A stretch of 64,000 nucleotides of DNA from Mariniflexile sp044335535 (GTDB lineage Bacteria > Bacteroidota > Bacteroidia > Flavobacteriales > Flavobacteriaceae), in assembly GCF_044335535.1 (NCBI RefSeq), contig NZ_JBIQVZ010000004.1:275804-339803 (forward strand), written 5' to 3'. Position numbers and translations under genes: made by a program. Positions within the stretch are counted from its first letter, which is position 1, and each line of letters begins with the position of its first letter. The notes below the pieces were generated by a model that made no database searches, had not been told where the DNA came from, and saw only the letters and a list, made by a program, of their open reading frames with translations. Shown piece after piece: positions 36,621-46,614 of this stretch.

Positions 36621-39020
36621 ATGATAAACAATAAAATTAACCAGAGTAAACTTTTTGCCCTATTAAATCTATTCTTTTTTGTAAGCACTGCATTTGCCCA
36701 GCTACAGAATAATGCTGTATTAAATGGTCCACCCGATATTAGTAAGGATTTTGAAGATTACAGGAACACCTATTATTTAGCGGATGAATTAAAATCTTTT
36801 GATCCTGAAACAGGGAAAGGAATGATAAAGTATTTACGCTACAATATGGCCACCAGACAGGCTTTTAACAATATGTTAAGTAAACTTGTCCCAGCTGAAG
36901 CTAATGAATTTCCTACTACTGAATATGTTATTTCTCCAGAACTACCATTTTCAATTGAATTTATTTCAGATAGAACTATAAGGATAAGAACAACCTCTGG
37001 ACCTCAATTTAAAAAAGAAGAGCCTTCATTGATGCTTGTTAATGGGGTTGCAAAAAACGTCAAAAACTTATGGGTATATTCTAAAGTTTCTGAAGGACAT
37101 AAATACACTAGCAGTAAAGGTTCTGTTTTGATAACCGAAAAACCTTGGCATGTTTATATTTATGATGCTAAAGGGAAATTATTGACCAGTACCTTACATT
37201 CAAATGATGTTAAAAGCACTTATACACCAGTCACCCCTTTTTCATTCATTAGAAGAGCGGACGATTATTCCCGTAGCATGAATGCAGTATTTTCCATGTC
37301 GCCTGAAGAAAAAATATTTGGCTGCGGTGAATCTTTTACCCAGTTCAATAAACGTGGGCAGAAAGTTGTTCTTTGGACCGATGATGCCAATGGCGTGCAA
37401 AACGAAACGATGTACAAACCTATTCCGTTCTATATGAGTAGCCGTGGTTATGGGGTATTCATGCATCATTCCACACCAATTACAGTTGACTTTGGAAAAT
37501 ATTTCAATGCAGCAAACTCTATGATGATAGGTGATGATGAAGCCGATTTATTTGTGTTTATAGGCGAACCAAAAGACATTCTTGATGAATACACCGACCT
37601 TACCGGAAAAGCAGACATGCCTCCACTTTGGTCGTTTGGGTTTTGGATGAGCCGTATTACCTATTTTTCAGAAGAAGAAGGGCGAAATATTGCTAAGAAC
37701 TTAAGAAAACATAAGATTCCTAGTGATGTCATCCATTTTGATACAGGGTGGTTTGAAACAGATTGGAGATGTAATTATGAATTCTCAAAGAACCGATTCG
37801 ACAATCCAACAAAAATGATTGCCGACATGAAGGAAGATGGTTTTAATGTATGTCTATGGCAGCTTCCTTATTTTACACCAAAAAACACCTTGTTCAATGA
37901 AATTATAGAAAAGGGATTAGCAGTAAAAGATAAAAAAGGAAACATTCCTTACGAAGATGCTACGCTAGATTTTACAAACCCTGAAACCATCAAATGGTAT
38001 CAAGATAAAATTGCGTCGCTTTTAAAAATGGGTGTAGGGGTCATTAAAGTAGATTTCGGTGAAGCAGCACCAGCTTCTGGTATTTACAGCAATGGCAGAA
38101 CAGGATTTTACGAACACAACATGTACCCGTTACGTTACAATAAGGCCGTAGCCGATATTACCAAAGAAGTTACGGGCAATAGTATTATTTGGGCACGAAG
38201 CACTTGGGCTGGCAGCCAACGGTATCCGTTGCATTGGGGCGGAGATGCCGCAACAACCAATACTGCCATGGCATCAACTTTAAGAGGAGGGTTGTCATTA
38301 GGTTTATCTGGTTTTTCATTTTGGAGTCATGATGTAGGTGGATTTGTTACTAAATCACCGGAAGATTTATATAGAAGATGGACTCCCTTTGGGATGCTTT
38401 CTTCCCACGTAAGAAGTCATGGTGAACCACCAACAGAACCCTGGGAATATAGTGAAGGGTTTTTAAAAGGATTTAGAAAAGCCGATAATATGCGCTACGA
38501 ATTAATGCCGTATATTTACGCTCAAGCCAAAGAAAGTTCCCAAAAAGGATTACCAATGATGCGTGCCTTATTTGTTGAATATCCAAATGATCCGGGAGCA
38601 TGGTTAATCGACAATGAATATTTATTTGGCTCAAGTATGTTGGTAGCCCCTTTATTTGAAGAGGTTACGGGTAGGGATGTTTATCTTCCAGAAGGGACTT
38701 GGATTGATTACCAAACACACAAAGTATACCAAGGTGGTTGGCATAGAATTGAGGCAGGAGAAGTTCCTATTATTGTATTAGTCAAAGATGGTACGGCAAT
38801 TCCTCATATTAAGTTAACACAATCAACCAAAGATATGGACTGGAGCAAATTAACTTTGAAAGTTTTTGCTTCAGAGAAAACAAATTCAGCTATAGCTAAA
38901 GTGTACTTGCCGGAAGGAGATGATTTGGAAACCATTATAGTTTCTAAAAAAGGAACAGATATTGAAGCTGCTCCAAGCATATTGAGTAAGACCTCTTTTA
39001 AACTTGAGTGGATTAAATAA
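36621..39020 (+). CDS. GH31 glycoside hydrolase, alpha-xylosidase-like
   Basis: A 799-residue exported enzyme with a signal peptide (about 1-26, ending TAFAQ). The catalytic nucleophile is D478 in VIKVDFGEAAP and the likely acid/base D542 in LHWGGDAATT. The KVDFGE motif, the segment DVIHFDTGWFETDWRC and the run LRGGLSLGLSGFSFWSHDVGG resemble YicI/BoGH31A-type alpha-xylosidases, which remove the alpha-1,6-xylose branches of xyloglucan. The frame is open back to 36564, overlapping GH97, but ATG 36621 gives the signal peptide and lies 16 bases after the GH97 stop. This gene is the best single pointer to xyloglucan as the PUL substrate. Confidence 0.9.
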   Translation: MINNKINQSKLFALLNLFFFVSTAFAQLQNNAVLNGPPDISKDFEDYRNTYYLADELKSFDPETGKGMIKYLRYNMATRQAFNNMLSKLVPAEANEFPTTEYVISPELPFSIEFISDRTIRIRTTSGPQFKKEEPSLMLVNGVAKNVKNLWVYSKVSEGHKYTSSKGSVLITEKPWHVYIYDAKGKLLTSTLHSNDVKSTYTPVTPFSFIRRADDYSRSMNAVFSMSPEEKIFGCGESFTQFNKRGQKVVLWTDDANGVQNETMYKPIPFYMSSRGYGVFMHHSTPITVDFGKYFNAANSMMIGDDEADLFVFIGEPKDILDEYTDLTGKADMPPLWSFGFWMSRITYFSEEEGRNIAKNLRKHKIPSDVIHFDTGWFETDWRCNYEFSKNRFDNPTKMIADMKEDGFNVCLWQLPYFTPKNTLFNEIIEKGLAVKDKKGNIPYEDATLDFTNPETIKWYQDKIASLLKMGVGVIKVDFGEAAPASGIYSNGRTGFYEHNMYPLRYNKAVADITKEVTGNSIIWARSTWAGSQRYPLHWGGDAATTNTAMASTLRGGLSLGLSGFSFWSHDVGGFVTKSPEDLYRRWTPFGMLSSHVRSHGEPPTEPWEYSEGFLKGFRKADNMRYELMPYIYAQAKESSQKGLPMMRALFVEYPNDPGAWLIDNEYLFGSSMLVAPLFEEVTGRDVYLPEGTWIDYQTHKVYQGGWHRIEAGEVPIIVLVKDGTAIPHIKLTQSTKDMDWSKLTLKVFASEKTNSAIAKVYLPEGDDLETIIVSKKGTDIEAAPSILSKTSFKLEWIK

Positions 39021-39103
39021 GGTTAGTTTGTTTTAAACTATGGGAATTTTAATAATCTCTCTAGTTTTTCAACAAAAAACAAACGATACAAAAAAGGTTA
39101 TAA

Positions 39104-39144
39104 GATACAGGTAGAGACGTACTGCGGGATGTCTCTACCGTATC
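39104..39144. repeat. GTAGAGAC-type palindrome between GH31 and GH3 genes
   Basis: GATAC-A-GGTAGAGAC (39104-39118) pairs with GTCTCTACC-GTATC (39131-39144) around a short spacer. GTAGAGAC...GTCTCTAC palindromes are known as scattered repeats in Bacteroidota and other genomes. It starts 84 bases after GH31 and ends 12 bases before the next start codon, so it could attenuate or stabilise the message. Confidence 0.6.
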
Positions 39145-39156
39145 ACAATTAGAAAA

Positions 39157-41319
39157 ATGAACACACATACCCTATATATTATTCTTCTATTGTCTGTTGT
39201 GTCAGTTTTTGCGCAAAAAAAACAGCAATATCCTTTTCAGGATTCAAATATTGAAGTCGAAAAGCGTATTGACAATCTGTTGTCATTAATGACTTTAGAG
39301 GAAAAAGTAGCGGTATTAAGTACTAATCCTTCTGTTCCCAGATTGGGAGTCATGGGCACAACCCATGTTGAAGGATTACACGGATTGGCTTTTGGAGGGC
39401 CAGGTGAATGGGGAGGAAAAGGCAAAGAACCCATTCCTACCACCACTTTTCCACAAGCTTACGGTTTGGGAGAAACTTGGGATGTCGATTTGATTCAAAA
39501 AGTGGCTGAGGTAGAAGGGTATGAAGCACGTTATATTTTTCAAAAGTATCATCGTGGTGGATTGGTCATTCGAGCTCCAAATGCTGATATTGCAAGAGAT
39601 CCGCGTTGGGGTCGTACAGAGGAAAGTTACGGAGAAGATGCTTTTTTTAATGGAACAATGACCATTGCTTTTATAAAAGGGCTTCAGGGAAATCATCCTA
39701 AATATTGGCAATCGGCTTCGTTGATGAAACATTTTCTAGCCAATAGCAATGAAGATGGAAGAACCTATACATCATCTGATTTTGATGAAAGATTGTGGAG
39801 AGAATACTATGCTTTGCCTTTTCAGATGGGAGTTGTTGAAGGAGGATCTCGTGGGTATATGGCGGCGTACAATAAAGTTAACGGAATTCCTGCAATGGTG
39901 CATCCGATGTTGAAAGACATCACTCAAAAAGAGTGGGGACAAAATGGAATTATCTGTACTGATGGTGGGGCTTTCAAGTTGTTGCTTTCGGATCATAAAT
40001 ATTATGCCGATGCGTATTTGGGAGCGGCAGCGGTTGTAAAAGCAGGAATCAATCAATTTTTGGATGATTATAAAGAAGGGGTTAACGGTGCAATTGTAAA
40101 AGGTTATCTTATAGAAAAAGACATAGACCAAGTTATCAGAGGAAATTTTCGGGTAATGATTAAACTGGGAATGTTGGATGCTCTAGACAAAAATCCGTAT
40201 GCGAAAATTGGTACTGGGAAAGACACAATAGATCCTTGGAAAACTGATGCACACAAAAAAATCGCTTTAGAGGCAACTCAAAAGTCAATTGTTTTGCTTA
40301 AAAATGATTTACAATTATTGCCTTTTCAGAAAAATAAATTAAAGACAATTGCTGTAATCGGAGCTCGGGCAGATGAAGTGCTTTTAGATTGGTACAGCGG
40401 AACTCCTCCGTATATGGTAACTCCTTTGCAGGGAATTAAAAATAAATTGGGTACGAATGTCGAAATTCTATACGCCAAAAACAATGCTGACGGGAAAGCA
40501 ACCACAATAGCTAAAAAAGCAGATGTTGCAATTGTAATAGTTGGAAATCATCCGGTTTGTAATGCAGGTTGGGCCGATTGTCCCATGCCCAGCGAAGGTA
40601 AGGAAGCCGTTGACCGCCAGTCTTTGACATTGGAACAGGAAGATTTAATCAAAATTACATATCAGGCTAATCCGAATACAGTTGTAGCACTCATCAGTAG
40701 TTTTCCGTATGCAATAAACTGGACGCAAGAACACGTACCGGCAATTGTACACATGGCACAAAACAGTCAGGAAACAGGAACAGCTTTGGCCGATGTTTTA
40801 TTTGGAGATTACAATCCAGCGGGAAGATTGACGCAAACTTGGGTAAAGGACATCACTGATTTACCTGACTTATTGGATTACAACATCCGTAATGGAAGAA
40901 CATATATGTATTTTCAAGGAAAACCGTTGTATGCTTTCGGTCACGGATTGAGCTATACCAGTTTTGTATACAATTCGATAACTACAAACAAGAATACTTT
41001 AGAAAAAGATAAAGATATAACAGTTTCAGTTTCGGTTACCAATACAGGAAAACGAGACGGGGAAGAAGTAGTACAATTATATGTGAAATCAATGGATTCG
41101 GCTATTCATCGACCTATAAAAGCACTGAAAACTTTTCAAAGAGTGTCATTAAAAGCAGGCGAAACCAAAATAGTGCCCCTGATTTTAAAAGCTAAAAACT
41201 TAGAGTATTGGAATGTCAACAAACAACAATTCGAACTCGAAAAAGGACAGATTGAACTGCAAGTAGGCGGAGCTTCCGATGCCATTTTTTTGACAAAAGG
41301 AATAACTATTAAAATATAA
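39157..41319 (+). CDS. GH3 glycoside hydrolase (beta-glucosidase/beta-xylosidase type), copy 1
   Basis: A 720-residue exported enzyme (signal peptide about 1-19, SVFAQ). In order: the GH3 N-terminal barrel with RDPRWGRTEESYGED and SLMKHFLANSNEDG, the nucleophile D269 in IICTDGGA, the C-terminal alpha/beta sandwich starting near QKSIVLLKND, and a fibronectin-III-like tail (VSVSVTNTGKRDGEEVVQLY). The opening LEEKVAVLSTNPSVPRLGV and the IRAPNADIARDPRWGR stretch resemble the xylosidase-like branch of GH3. It would trim non-reducing beta-linked glucose or xylose from oligosaccharides. Distinct from the second GH3 at 41760. Confidence 0.9.
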   Translation: MNTHTLYIILLLSVVSVFAQKKQQYPFQDSNIEVEKRIDNLLSLMTLEEKVAVLSTNPSVPRLGVMGTTHVEGLHGLAFGGPGEWGGKGKEPIPTTTFPQAYGLGETWDVDLIQKVAEVEGYEARYIFQKYHRGGLVIRAPNADIARDPRWGRTEESYGEDAFFNGTMTIAFIKGLQGNHPKYWQSASLMKHFLANSNEDGRTYTSSDFDERLWREYYALPFQMGVVEGGSRGYMAAYNKVNGIPAMVHPMLKDITQKEWGQNGIICTDGGAFKLLLSDHKYYADAYLGAAAVVKAGINQFLDDYKEGVNGAIVKGYLIEKDIDQVIRGNFRVMIKLGMLDALDKNPYAKIGTGKDTIDPWKTDAHKKIALEATQKSIVLLKNDLQLLPFQKNKLKTIAVIGARADEVLLDWYSGTPPYMVTPLQGIKNKLGTNVEILYAKNNADGKATTIAKKADVAIVIVGNHPVCNAGWADCPMPSEGKEAVDRQSLTLEQEDLIKITYQANPNTVVALISSFPYAINWTQEHVPAIVHMAQNSQETGTALADVLFGDYNPAGRLTQTWVKDITDLPDLLDYNIRNGRTYMYFQGKPLYAFGHGLSYTSFVYNSITTNKNTLEKDKDITVSVSVTNTGKRDGEEVVQLYVKSMDSAIHRPIKALKTFQRVSLKAGETKIVPLILKAKNLEYWNVNKQQFELEKGQIELQVGGASDAIFLTKGITIKI

Positions 41320-41330
41320 GAAACAATAAA

Positions 41331-41655
41331 ATGAAAAAAACTTTTTATTATTAATGACCCTACTATGTCTCCATAACATTATAGCATTTGGGCAAAATAC
41401 AAAAGTTAAAAAAACGATTTCCAAGAACAGGATTGTAAAAGTCAATTATAATAAAGCTGTGGGAGCATTGGACACGATGTTCAAAGAGTGTGTTGGAGCA
41501 GGAAGAACCCAAAAGAATAAGTGAATATATTTAAAGAAAAAACCACGGAAATCCAATAGTAACGGAAGCAGTAACTGTTGATGCTGAAGGAATATACAGC
41601 AAGGATTTTAATATAAATGAAAAATGATGTTTTACTATTTAAATTTTTAAAATAA
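41331..41655 (+). pseudogene. GH39-like glycosidase with the middle deleted
   Basis: The 5' end starts at ATG 41331. Restoring one A in the run at 41334-41340 gives a signal peptide (FLLLMTLLCLHNIIAFGQ), then KVNYNKAVGALDTMFKECVG and AGRTQKNK-stop; the 'FKECVGAGR' string is the usual start of GH39 beta-xylosidase-like proteins. About 30 bases later a frame reads HGNPIVTEAVTVDAEGIYSK, DFNINE and, after another shift, NDVLLFKFLK-stop, which looks like the C-terminus of the same protein. Roughly 400 central codons are gone. The position, 11 bases after the GH3 stop, shows it was an operon member. Confidence 0.65.
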
Positions 41656-41669
41656 TAAATATAAACAGA

Positions 41670-41735
41670 TGAAACACCCATGAGAATAGCATTCACACAA
41701 GCGAGGATGATTATAATGGGTGTTCCATTTGACAA
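41670..41735. repeat. Two-copy element, copy 2 (5' of second GH3)
   Basis: This segment begins TGAAACACCCATGAGAAT and ends GGTGTTCCATTTGACAA, and is similar to 33549-33611. Perfect arms AACACCCAT and ATGGGTGTT let it fold into a hairpin. It lies 25 bases before the GH3 start at 41760, so it may be a leader RNA element or a mobile repeat. A short frame inside it (MRIAFTQARMIIMGVPFDN) is not kept in copy 1. Confidence 0.6.
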
Positions 41736-41759
41736 TTAAAAAACAATAAATTAGAACAA

Positions 41760-43991
41760 ATGAAAAACAAATTGATATATCTATCAGTAGCTGCGGTCTT
41801 TTTAACTTTTACTTCTTGCAAGAATGAAACGAACTCAGATTCAGGTTCGGAAATAAAAGACTATAATAGAAAAGAAACAAACTTTGAATTTGATGAGAAA
41901 ATCGACTCATTGGTGGCACAAATGACACTTGAGGAAAAAATAGGCATGCTACATGGTAATAGTATGTTTACTACAACAGGTGTGGAACGGTTAGGTATTC
42001 CAGAACTAAAAATGGCAGATGGCCCTCTTGGTGTTCGCGAAGAAATTTCTAGAGACAACTGGTCACCGGCAGGCTGGGATAACGATTTTGCCACATATTA
42101 TCCTGCTAGTGGTGCTTTGGCAGCCACTTGGAATACGGAAATGGCTTATACTTTTGGTAATAGCGTAGGTCAGGAATTGAGAGCCAGAGGAAAGGACATG
42201 TTACTTTCACCGGCAATAAATATCGTTAGAACGCCACTTGGAGGTAGGACGTATGAATACATGACCGAAGATCCTTTCTTGAATAAAAAAATGTCAGTGC
42301 CATTAGTAGTTGGCTTACAAGATAATGATGTGATGGCTTGTATAAAGCATTATGCAGCCAATAATCAAGAAACAAACCGTGATATATATGATGTTCAAAT
42401 GGACGAGCGTACACTTCGCGAAATCTATTTGCCTGCATTTAAAGCTTCAGTAACAGAAGCAAATGCTTATGCTATTATGGGAGCCTATAATAAATTTAGA
42501 GGAGAGTATTTATGTGAGAATGATTATATGCTTAATAAAATCCTGCGTGACGAATGGGGATTTAAAGGCGTTGTCGTTTCAGATTGGGCTGCCGTGCATT
42601 CTACCGTAAAATCGCTGGAGAACGGATTGGACATTGAAATGGGAACCCCAAAACCATTCAACGAATTTTTCTTGGCAGACAAACTAATTGCTGCAGCCAA
42701 AGCAGGCGAAATTTCAGAAGCAGAAATAGATGTGCACGTAAAAAGAATATTATATGTCCTGTTTCAAGTAAAAGCAATGGGAAGCAAAGATCGGGTTAAA
42801 GGCAGTATTGCAACCGAAGCCCATTACCAAGACGCATACAAAATTGCATCGGAAGCAGTGGTTTTATTAAAAAACGAGAACAATACTTTACCTTTAAAAT
42901 TAGAAGGAGTGAAATCCATTGCCGTTATCGGAAATAATGCGACCAAGAAAAATGCCTTAGGTGGATTTGGGGCAGGTGTAAAAACAAAAAGGGAAGTAAC
43001 CCCTTTGGAAGGTTTAAAGAACAAATTACCAGAATCTATCAAGATTAATTATGCCGAAGGATATTTAGAGCGTTATGATGTTAAAAATAAAGGTAAATTA
43101 GGTGATATTACTTTAAATGGTCCAGTGACCATTGATCAATTGGATCCCGCCAAATTACAGGAAGCTATAGAGGCAGCTAAAAATTCGGATATGGCCATTG
43201 TTTTTGCAGGTTCTAACCGTGATTATGAAACCGAAGCTTCCGACAGAAGAAACTTAAATCTCCCTTTTGGACAAGAAGAGTTAATAAATAAAGTTAGAGC
43301 CGTAAATCCAAAAACCATTGTGGTATTGATTGCCGGTGCTCCTTTTGATATTGTTGATTTAAATCAAAAATCGCCAACATTGGTTTGGAGTTGGTTTAAT
43401 GGTTCCGAAGGAGGTAATGCTTTAATCGACGTGTTACTTGGAAATATAAATCCTTCAGGGAAACTGCCTTGGACAATGCCCAAAAGGATTGAAGATTCTC
43501 CGGCACACGCTACAAATAGTTTTCCTGGCGATAAAACGGTTAATTATGCCGAAGGTATTTTGGTAGGTTATCGTTGGTTTGATACTAAAAATATAGAACC
43601 TCTTTATCCTTTTGGATACGGATTGTCATACACCACTTTTGCTTTCGAAAACACAAAAACGAACAAGAAGTCTTATGCTTCAAATGAAACAATCACAGTT
43701 TCAGTAACTGTTAAAAACACAGGAAAAGTGGATGGTAAAGAAGTAGTACAATTGTATGCTTCCAAATCCGATTCGAAAATAAGCCGTGCCGCACAAGAGT
43801 TAAAAGGTTTCCAAAAAGTATGGATTGCTGCAGGGAAATCCGAAACCATAACCATTCAAGTTCCAGTAAAAGAATTAGCCTATTATAATGTTGAATCTAA
43901 AAAATGGACTGTTGAACCAGGAAATTATACTTTGAAATTAGGAAGTTCCTCAAGGGATATTAAAAAGGAAATTCAAATAAATATTAAGTAA
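41760..43991 (+). CDS. GH3 beta-glucosidase, lipoprotein, copy 2
   Basis: A 743-residue lipoprotein (Cys20 in TFTSC). GH3 barrel with VERLGIPELKMADGPLGVRE, IKHYAANNQETNRD and the nucleophile D275 in GVVVSDWAAVHS, then the second domain (from about 360) with the likely acid/base loop in SNRDYETEASDRRNL, and a fibronectin-III-like end (SVTVKNTGKVDGKEVVQLY). This is the classic beta-glucosidase branch and would release glucose from the backbone of xyloglucan oligosaccharides after xylose removal. Sequence differs strongly from the GH3 at 39157, so the two are not recent duplicates. Confidence 0.9.
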   Translation: MKNKLIYLSVAAVFLTFTSCKNETNSDSGSEIKDYNRKETNFEFDEKIDSLVAQMTLEEKIGMLHGNSMFTTTGVERLGIPELKMADGPLGVREEISRDNWSPAGWDNDFATYYPASGALAATWNTEMAYTFGNSVGQELRARGKDMLLSPAINIVRTPLGGRTYEYMTEDPFLNKKMSVPLVVGLQDNDVMACIKHYAANNQETNRDIYDVQMDERTLREIYLPAFKASVTEANAYAIMGAYNKFRGEYLCENDYMLNKILRDEWGFKGVVVSDWAAVHSTVKSLENGLDIEMGTPKPFNEFFLADKLIAAAKAGEISEAEIDVHVKRILYVLFQVKAMGSKDRVKGSIATEAHYQDAYKIASEAVVLLKNENNTLPLKLEGVKSIAVIGNNATKKNALGGFGAGVKTKREVTPLEGLKNKLPESIKINYAEGYLERYDVKNKGKLGDITLNGPVTIDQLDPAKLQEAIEAAKNSDMAIVFAGSNRDYETEASDRRNLNLPFGQEELINKVRAVNPKTIVVLIAGAPFDIVDLNQKSPTLVWSWFNGSEGGNALIDVLLGNINPSGKLPWTMPKRIEDSPAHATNSFPGDKTVNYAEGILVGYRWFDTKNIEPLYPFGYGLSYTTFAFENTKTNKKSYASNETITVSVTVKNTGKVDGKEVVQLYASKSDSKISRAAQELKGFQKVWIAAGKSETITIQVPVKELAYYNVESKKWTVEPGNYTLKLGSSSRDIKKEIQINIK

Positions 43992-44088
43992 GAAATAAGT
44001 ACTTTAGTTATATTTAAATTGGCTCCAGTTTTTTTTTGCTAGAGTCAGTTTAAAATTTAAGAAAAGTAAAATAATTAGCATCAATATT

Positions 44089-46512
44089 ATGCAACCAAAC
44101 TATTTTAGTAAACGACTTTTTGTTTTTGTTTTTTTTCCTTTTTGCGGAATAGCTTCAGCCCAATCGGATCATATACTTTGGTACAAACAACCCGCTGATT
44201 TTTTTGAGGAAAGCCTCGTTTTAGGTAATGGAAAGATGGGAGCAACTGTTTTTGGAGGCGTCGATTCAGACAAAATTTATTTAAACGACATCACACTTTG
44301 GTCAGGTGAACCTGTAAATGCCAACATGAATCCCGAAGCATATAAAAACTTGCCTGCGGTTCGCGAGGCATTAAAAAATGAAAATTACAAACTAGCAGAA
44401 GAGCTGAATAAAAAAATTCAAGGGAAAAATTCAGAGGCGTATCAGCCACTGGGAACGATGGAAATTAACAACCATAATTCGGGAAAAGTTGTCAATTATC
44501 ATAGAGAATTAGATATTTCTAATGCTATTTCTAAAGTGACTTATGAAGTGGACGGCGTAAAATTTACCCGCGAATACTTTGTTTCTGCGCCAGATCAAAT
44601 TATGGTTGTCAAATTAACAAGTAGTCAAAAAGGAGCCTTAAATTTTGACATTAATTCCAACAGTTTATTGAAATTCAAAACGGAGGCAAAGGACAATGTG
44701 CTTGTAATGAATGGAGTTGCGCCAATTTATGAACATCCTGGTTATCAAGTTGCGCCATCTTTCCTTTTGGAAAAAGAAAGAGGAACACGATTTACTACTT
44801 TAATGAAAATTAAAAATAGTGACGGAACAATTGTAAGCTCCAATACAAGTTTAGGGTTGAAAAATGGTACAGAAGCCTTGATTTATGTGTCAATTGCAAC
44901 CAGTTTTAATGGTTTCGATAAAAACCCTGCAAGCAATGGGTTGAATGACATAGCCATTGCATCAACCAATTTAGACAAAGCTTTTGCAAAATCATTTGAT
45001 AAATTAAAACAATCCCACATTACCGATTATCAAAAATTTTATGATCGTGTGAATTTAAATTTAGGAAAAACCTCTGCACCAGATTTGGCTACAGATGAAC
45101 GTTTGTTGCGTTATTCTGAAGGAAAGGAAGATAAAAATCTTGAAATTCTGTATTTTAACTTCGGACGTTATTTATTAATTAGCTCGTCAAGAACACTGGG
45201 TGTTCCAGCTAATTTACAAGGATTATGGAATCCCCATCTTCATGCACCTTGGAGGAGTAATTACACAATGAACATCAATTTAGAAGAGAATTATTGGCTT
45301 GCTGAAAACACCAACCTATCAGAAATGCACATACCACTTTTGAATTTTATTAAGAATCTTTCGGTTACAGGAAAGATTAGTGCTAAAACTTTTTACGGAA
45401 TAAATAAAGGATGGTCGGCCTCACATAATTCTGATATATGGGCGATGACAAATCCTGTTGGAATCTTTGGAAAACAAGATCCAAGTTGGGCATGTTGGAA
45501 CACGGCTGGTGCATGGCTAAGTACACATATTTGGGAACATTATATTTTTACCCAAGATAAAAAATATTTAAAAAAAGAAGGTTATCCAATTATGAAAGGA
45601 GCTTCTGAGTTCTTTTTACAATGGATGGTTACGGATAAAAACGGATATTTAATTACATCTCCATCAACTTCTCCAGAAAACAAATATATGACGCCAGATG
45701 GATTCATTGGAGCAACAATGTATGGGGGAACTGCTGATTTGGCAATGATTAGAGAATGCTTTGACAAAACCATCAAAGCCTCAAAAATTTTAAATATTGA
45801 TGCTGAATTCAGATCAAAATTGGAAACAGCACTTTCTAAATTCTATCCATACCAAATAGGAAAAAAAGGAAATTTGCAAGAATGGTATTTTGATTGGAAC
45901 GATGAAGACCCTAGACACCGTCATCAATCACATTTGTTTGGACTTTTTCCAGGAGAACAAATTACGCCAGAAATGACCCCAGACTTAGCTCAAGCTTGTA
46001 AAAAGACTTTGGAAATAAAAGGAGATGAAACCACGGGTTGGTCAAAAGGATGGCGTATTAATCTTTGGGCAAGACTTTGGGATGGGAATCGTGCCTACAA
46101 AATGTATAGAGAATTACTTAGGTATGTTGATCCTGATAATAAGAAAACGGAAATACCAAGAAGAGGAGGTGGGACATATCCTAATTTATTCGATGCGCAT
46201 CCCCCATTTCAAATTGACGGGAACTTTGGTGGTGCTGCTGCCGTTGCCGAAATGCTAGTTCAGTCCAATGAAAATGAAATAAGGTTATTGCCTGCTTTAC
46301 CAGATGCTTGGGATAATGGTTCCGTAAAAGGAATTTGTGCAAGAGGAGGTTTCGAGATTTCTATGGAATGGAATGATAAAACACTTGAAAAAGTTGCCAT
46401 TTTTTCTAAAAAAGGAGGAAAAACAACACTTATTTCTGGTAATAGAAAAAAAGTAATTACTTTGAAAAAAGGACAAAAAATGGAAATAAATTGGCAAGAA
46501 CCAAATAAATAG
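44089..46512 (+). CDS. GH95 glycoside hydrolase, alpha-L-fucosidase/alpha-L-galactosidase type
   Basis: An 807-residue exported enzyme (signal peptide about 1-25, GIASAQ). GH95 landmarks: LWYKQPADFFEESLVLGNGKMG at the start of the mature protein, LQGLWNPHLHAPWRSNYT then MNINLEENYWLAE with the paired Asn, E530 in SPSTSPENKY as the likely acid, and D710 in FQIDGNFGGAAA. Family members hydrolyse alpha-1,2-linked L-fucose by inversion, and some take L-galactose. In a xyloglucan context it would remove the terminal fucose from the galactose branch. It starts 97 bases after the GH3 stop. Confidence 0.92.
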   Translation: MQPNYFSKRLFVFVFFPFCGIASAQSDHILWYKQPADFFEESLVLGNGKMGATVFGGVDSDKIYLNDITLWSGEPVNANMNPEAYKNLPAVREALKNENYKLAEELNKKIQGKNSEAYQPLGTMEINNHNSGKVVNYHRELDISNAISKVTYEVDGVKFTREYFVSAPDQIMVVKLTSSQKGALNFDINSNSLLKFKTEAKDNVLVMNGVAPIYEHPGYQVAPSFLLEKERGTRFTTLMKIKNSDGTIVSSNTSLGLKNGTEALIYVSIATSFNGFDKNPASNGLNDIAIASTNLDKAFAKSFDKLKQSHITDYQKFYDRVNLNLGKTSAPDLATDERLLRYSEGKEDKNLEILYFNFGRYLLISSSRTLGVPANLQGLWNPHLHAPWRSNYTMNINLEENYWLAENTNLSEMHIPLLNFIKNLSVTGKISAKTFYGINKGWSASHNSDIWAMTNPVGIFGKQDPSWACWNTAGAWLSTHIWEHYIFTQDKKYLKKEGYPIMKGASEFFLQWMVTDKNGYLITSPSTSPENKYMTPDGFIGATMYGGTADLAMIRECFDKTIKASKILNIDAEFRSKLETALSKFYPYQIGKKGNLQEWYFDWNDEDPRHRHQSHLFGLFPGEQITPEMTPDLAQACKKTLEIKGDETTGWSKGWRINLWARLWDGNRAYKMYRELLRYVDPDNKKTEIPRRGGGTYPNLFDAHPPFQIDGNFGGAAAVAEMLVQSNENEIRLLPALPDAWDNGSVKGICARGGFEISMEWNDKTLEKVAIFSKKGGKTTLISGNRKKVITLKKGQKMEINWQEPNK

Positions 46513-46614
46513 CTTCAAACTTGTTTTTTTGAAGTTCTGACAGCTTGAAACTAAATAAAACTTAAAATAAAACAAAGAGTTTCTCTAATTATGAGATTAA
46601 ATAAATTAATAAAA

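Noticed and set aside
46510..46560. CTTCAA/TTGAAG hairpin after GH95
   Set aside because: Only 6 bp in AT-rich DNA. Too weak to call a terminator.
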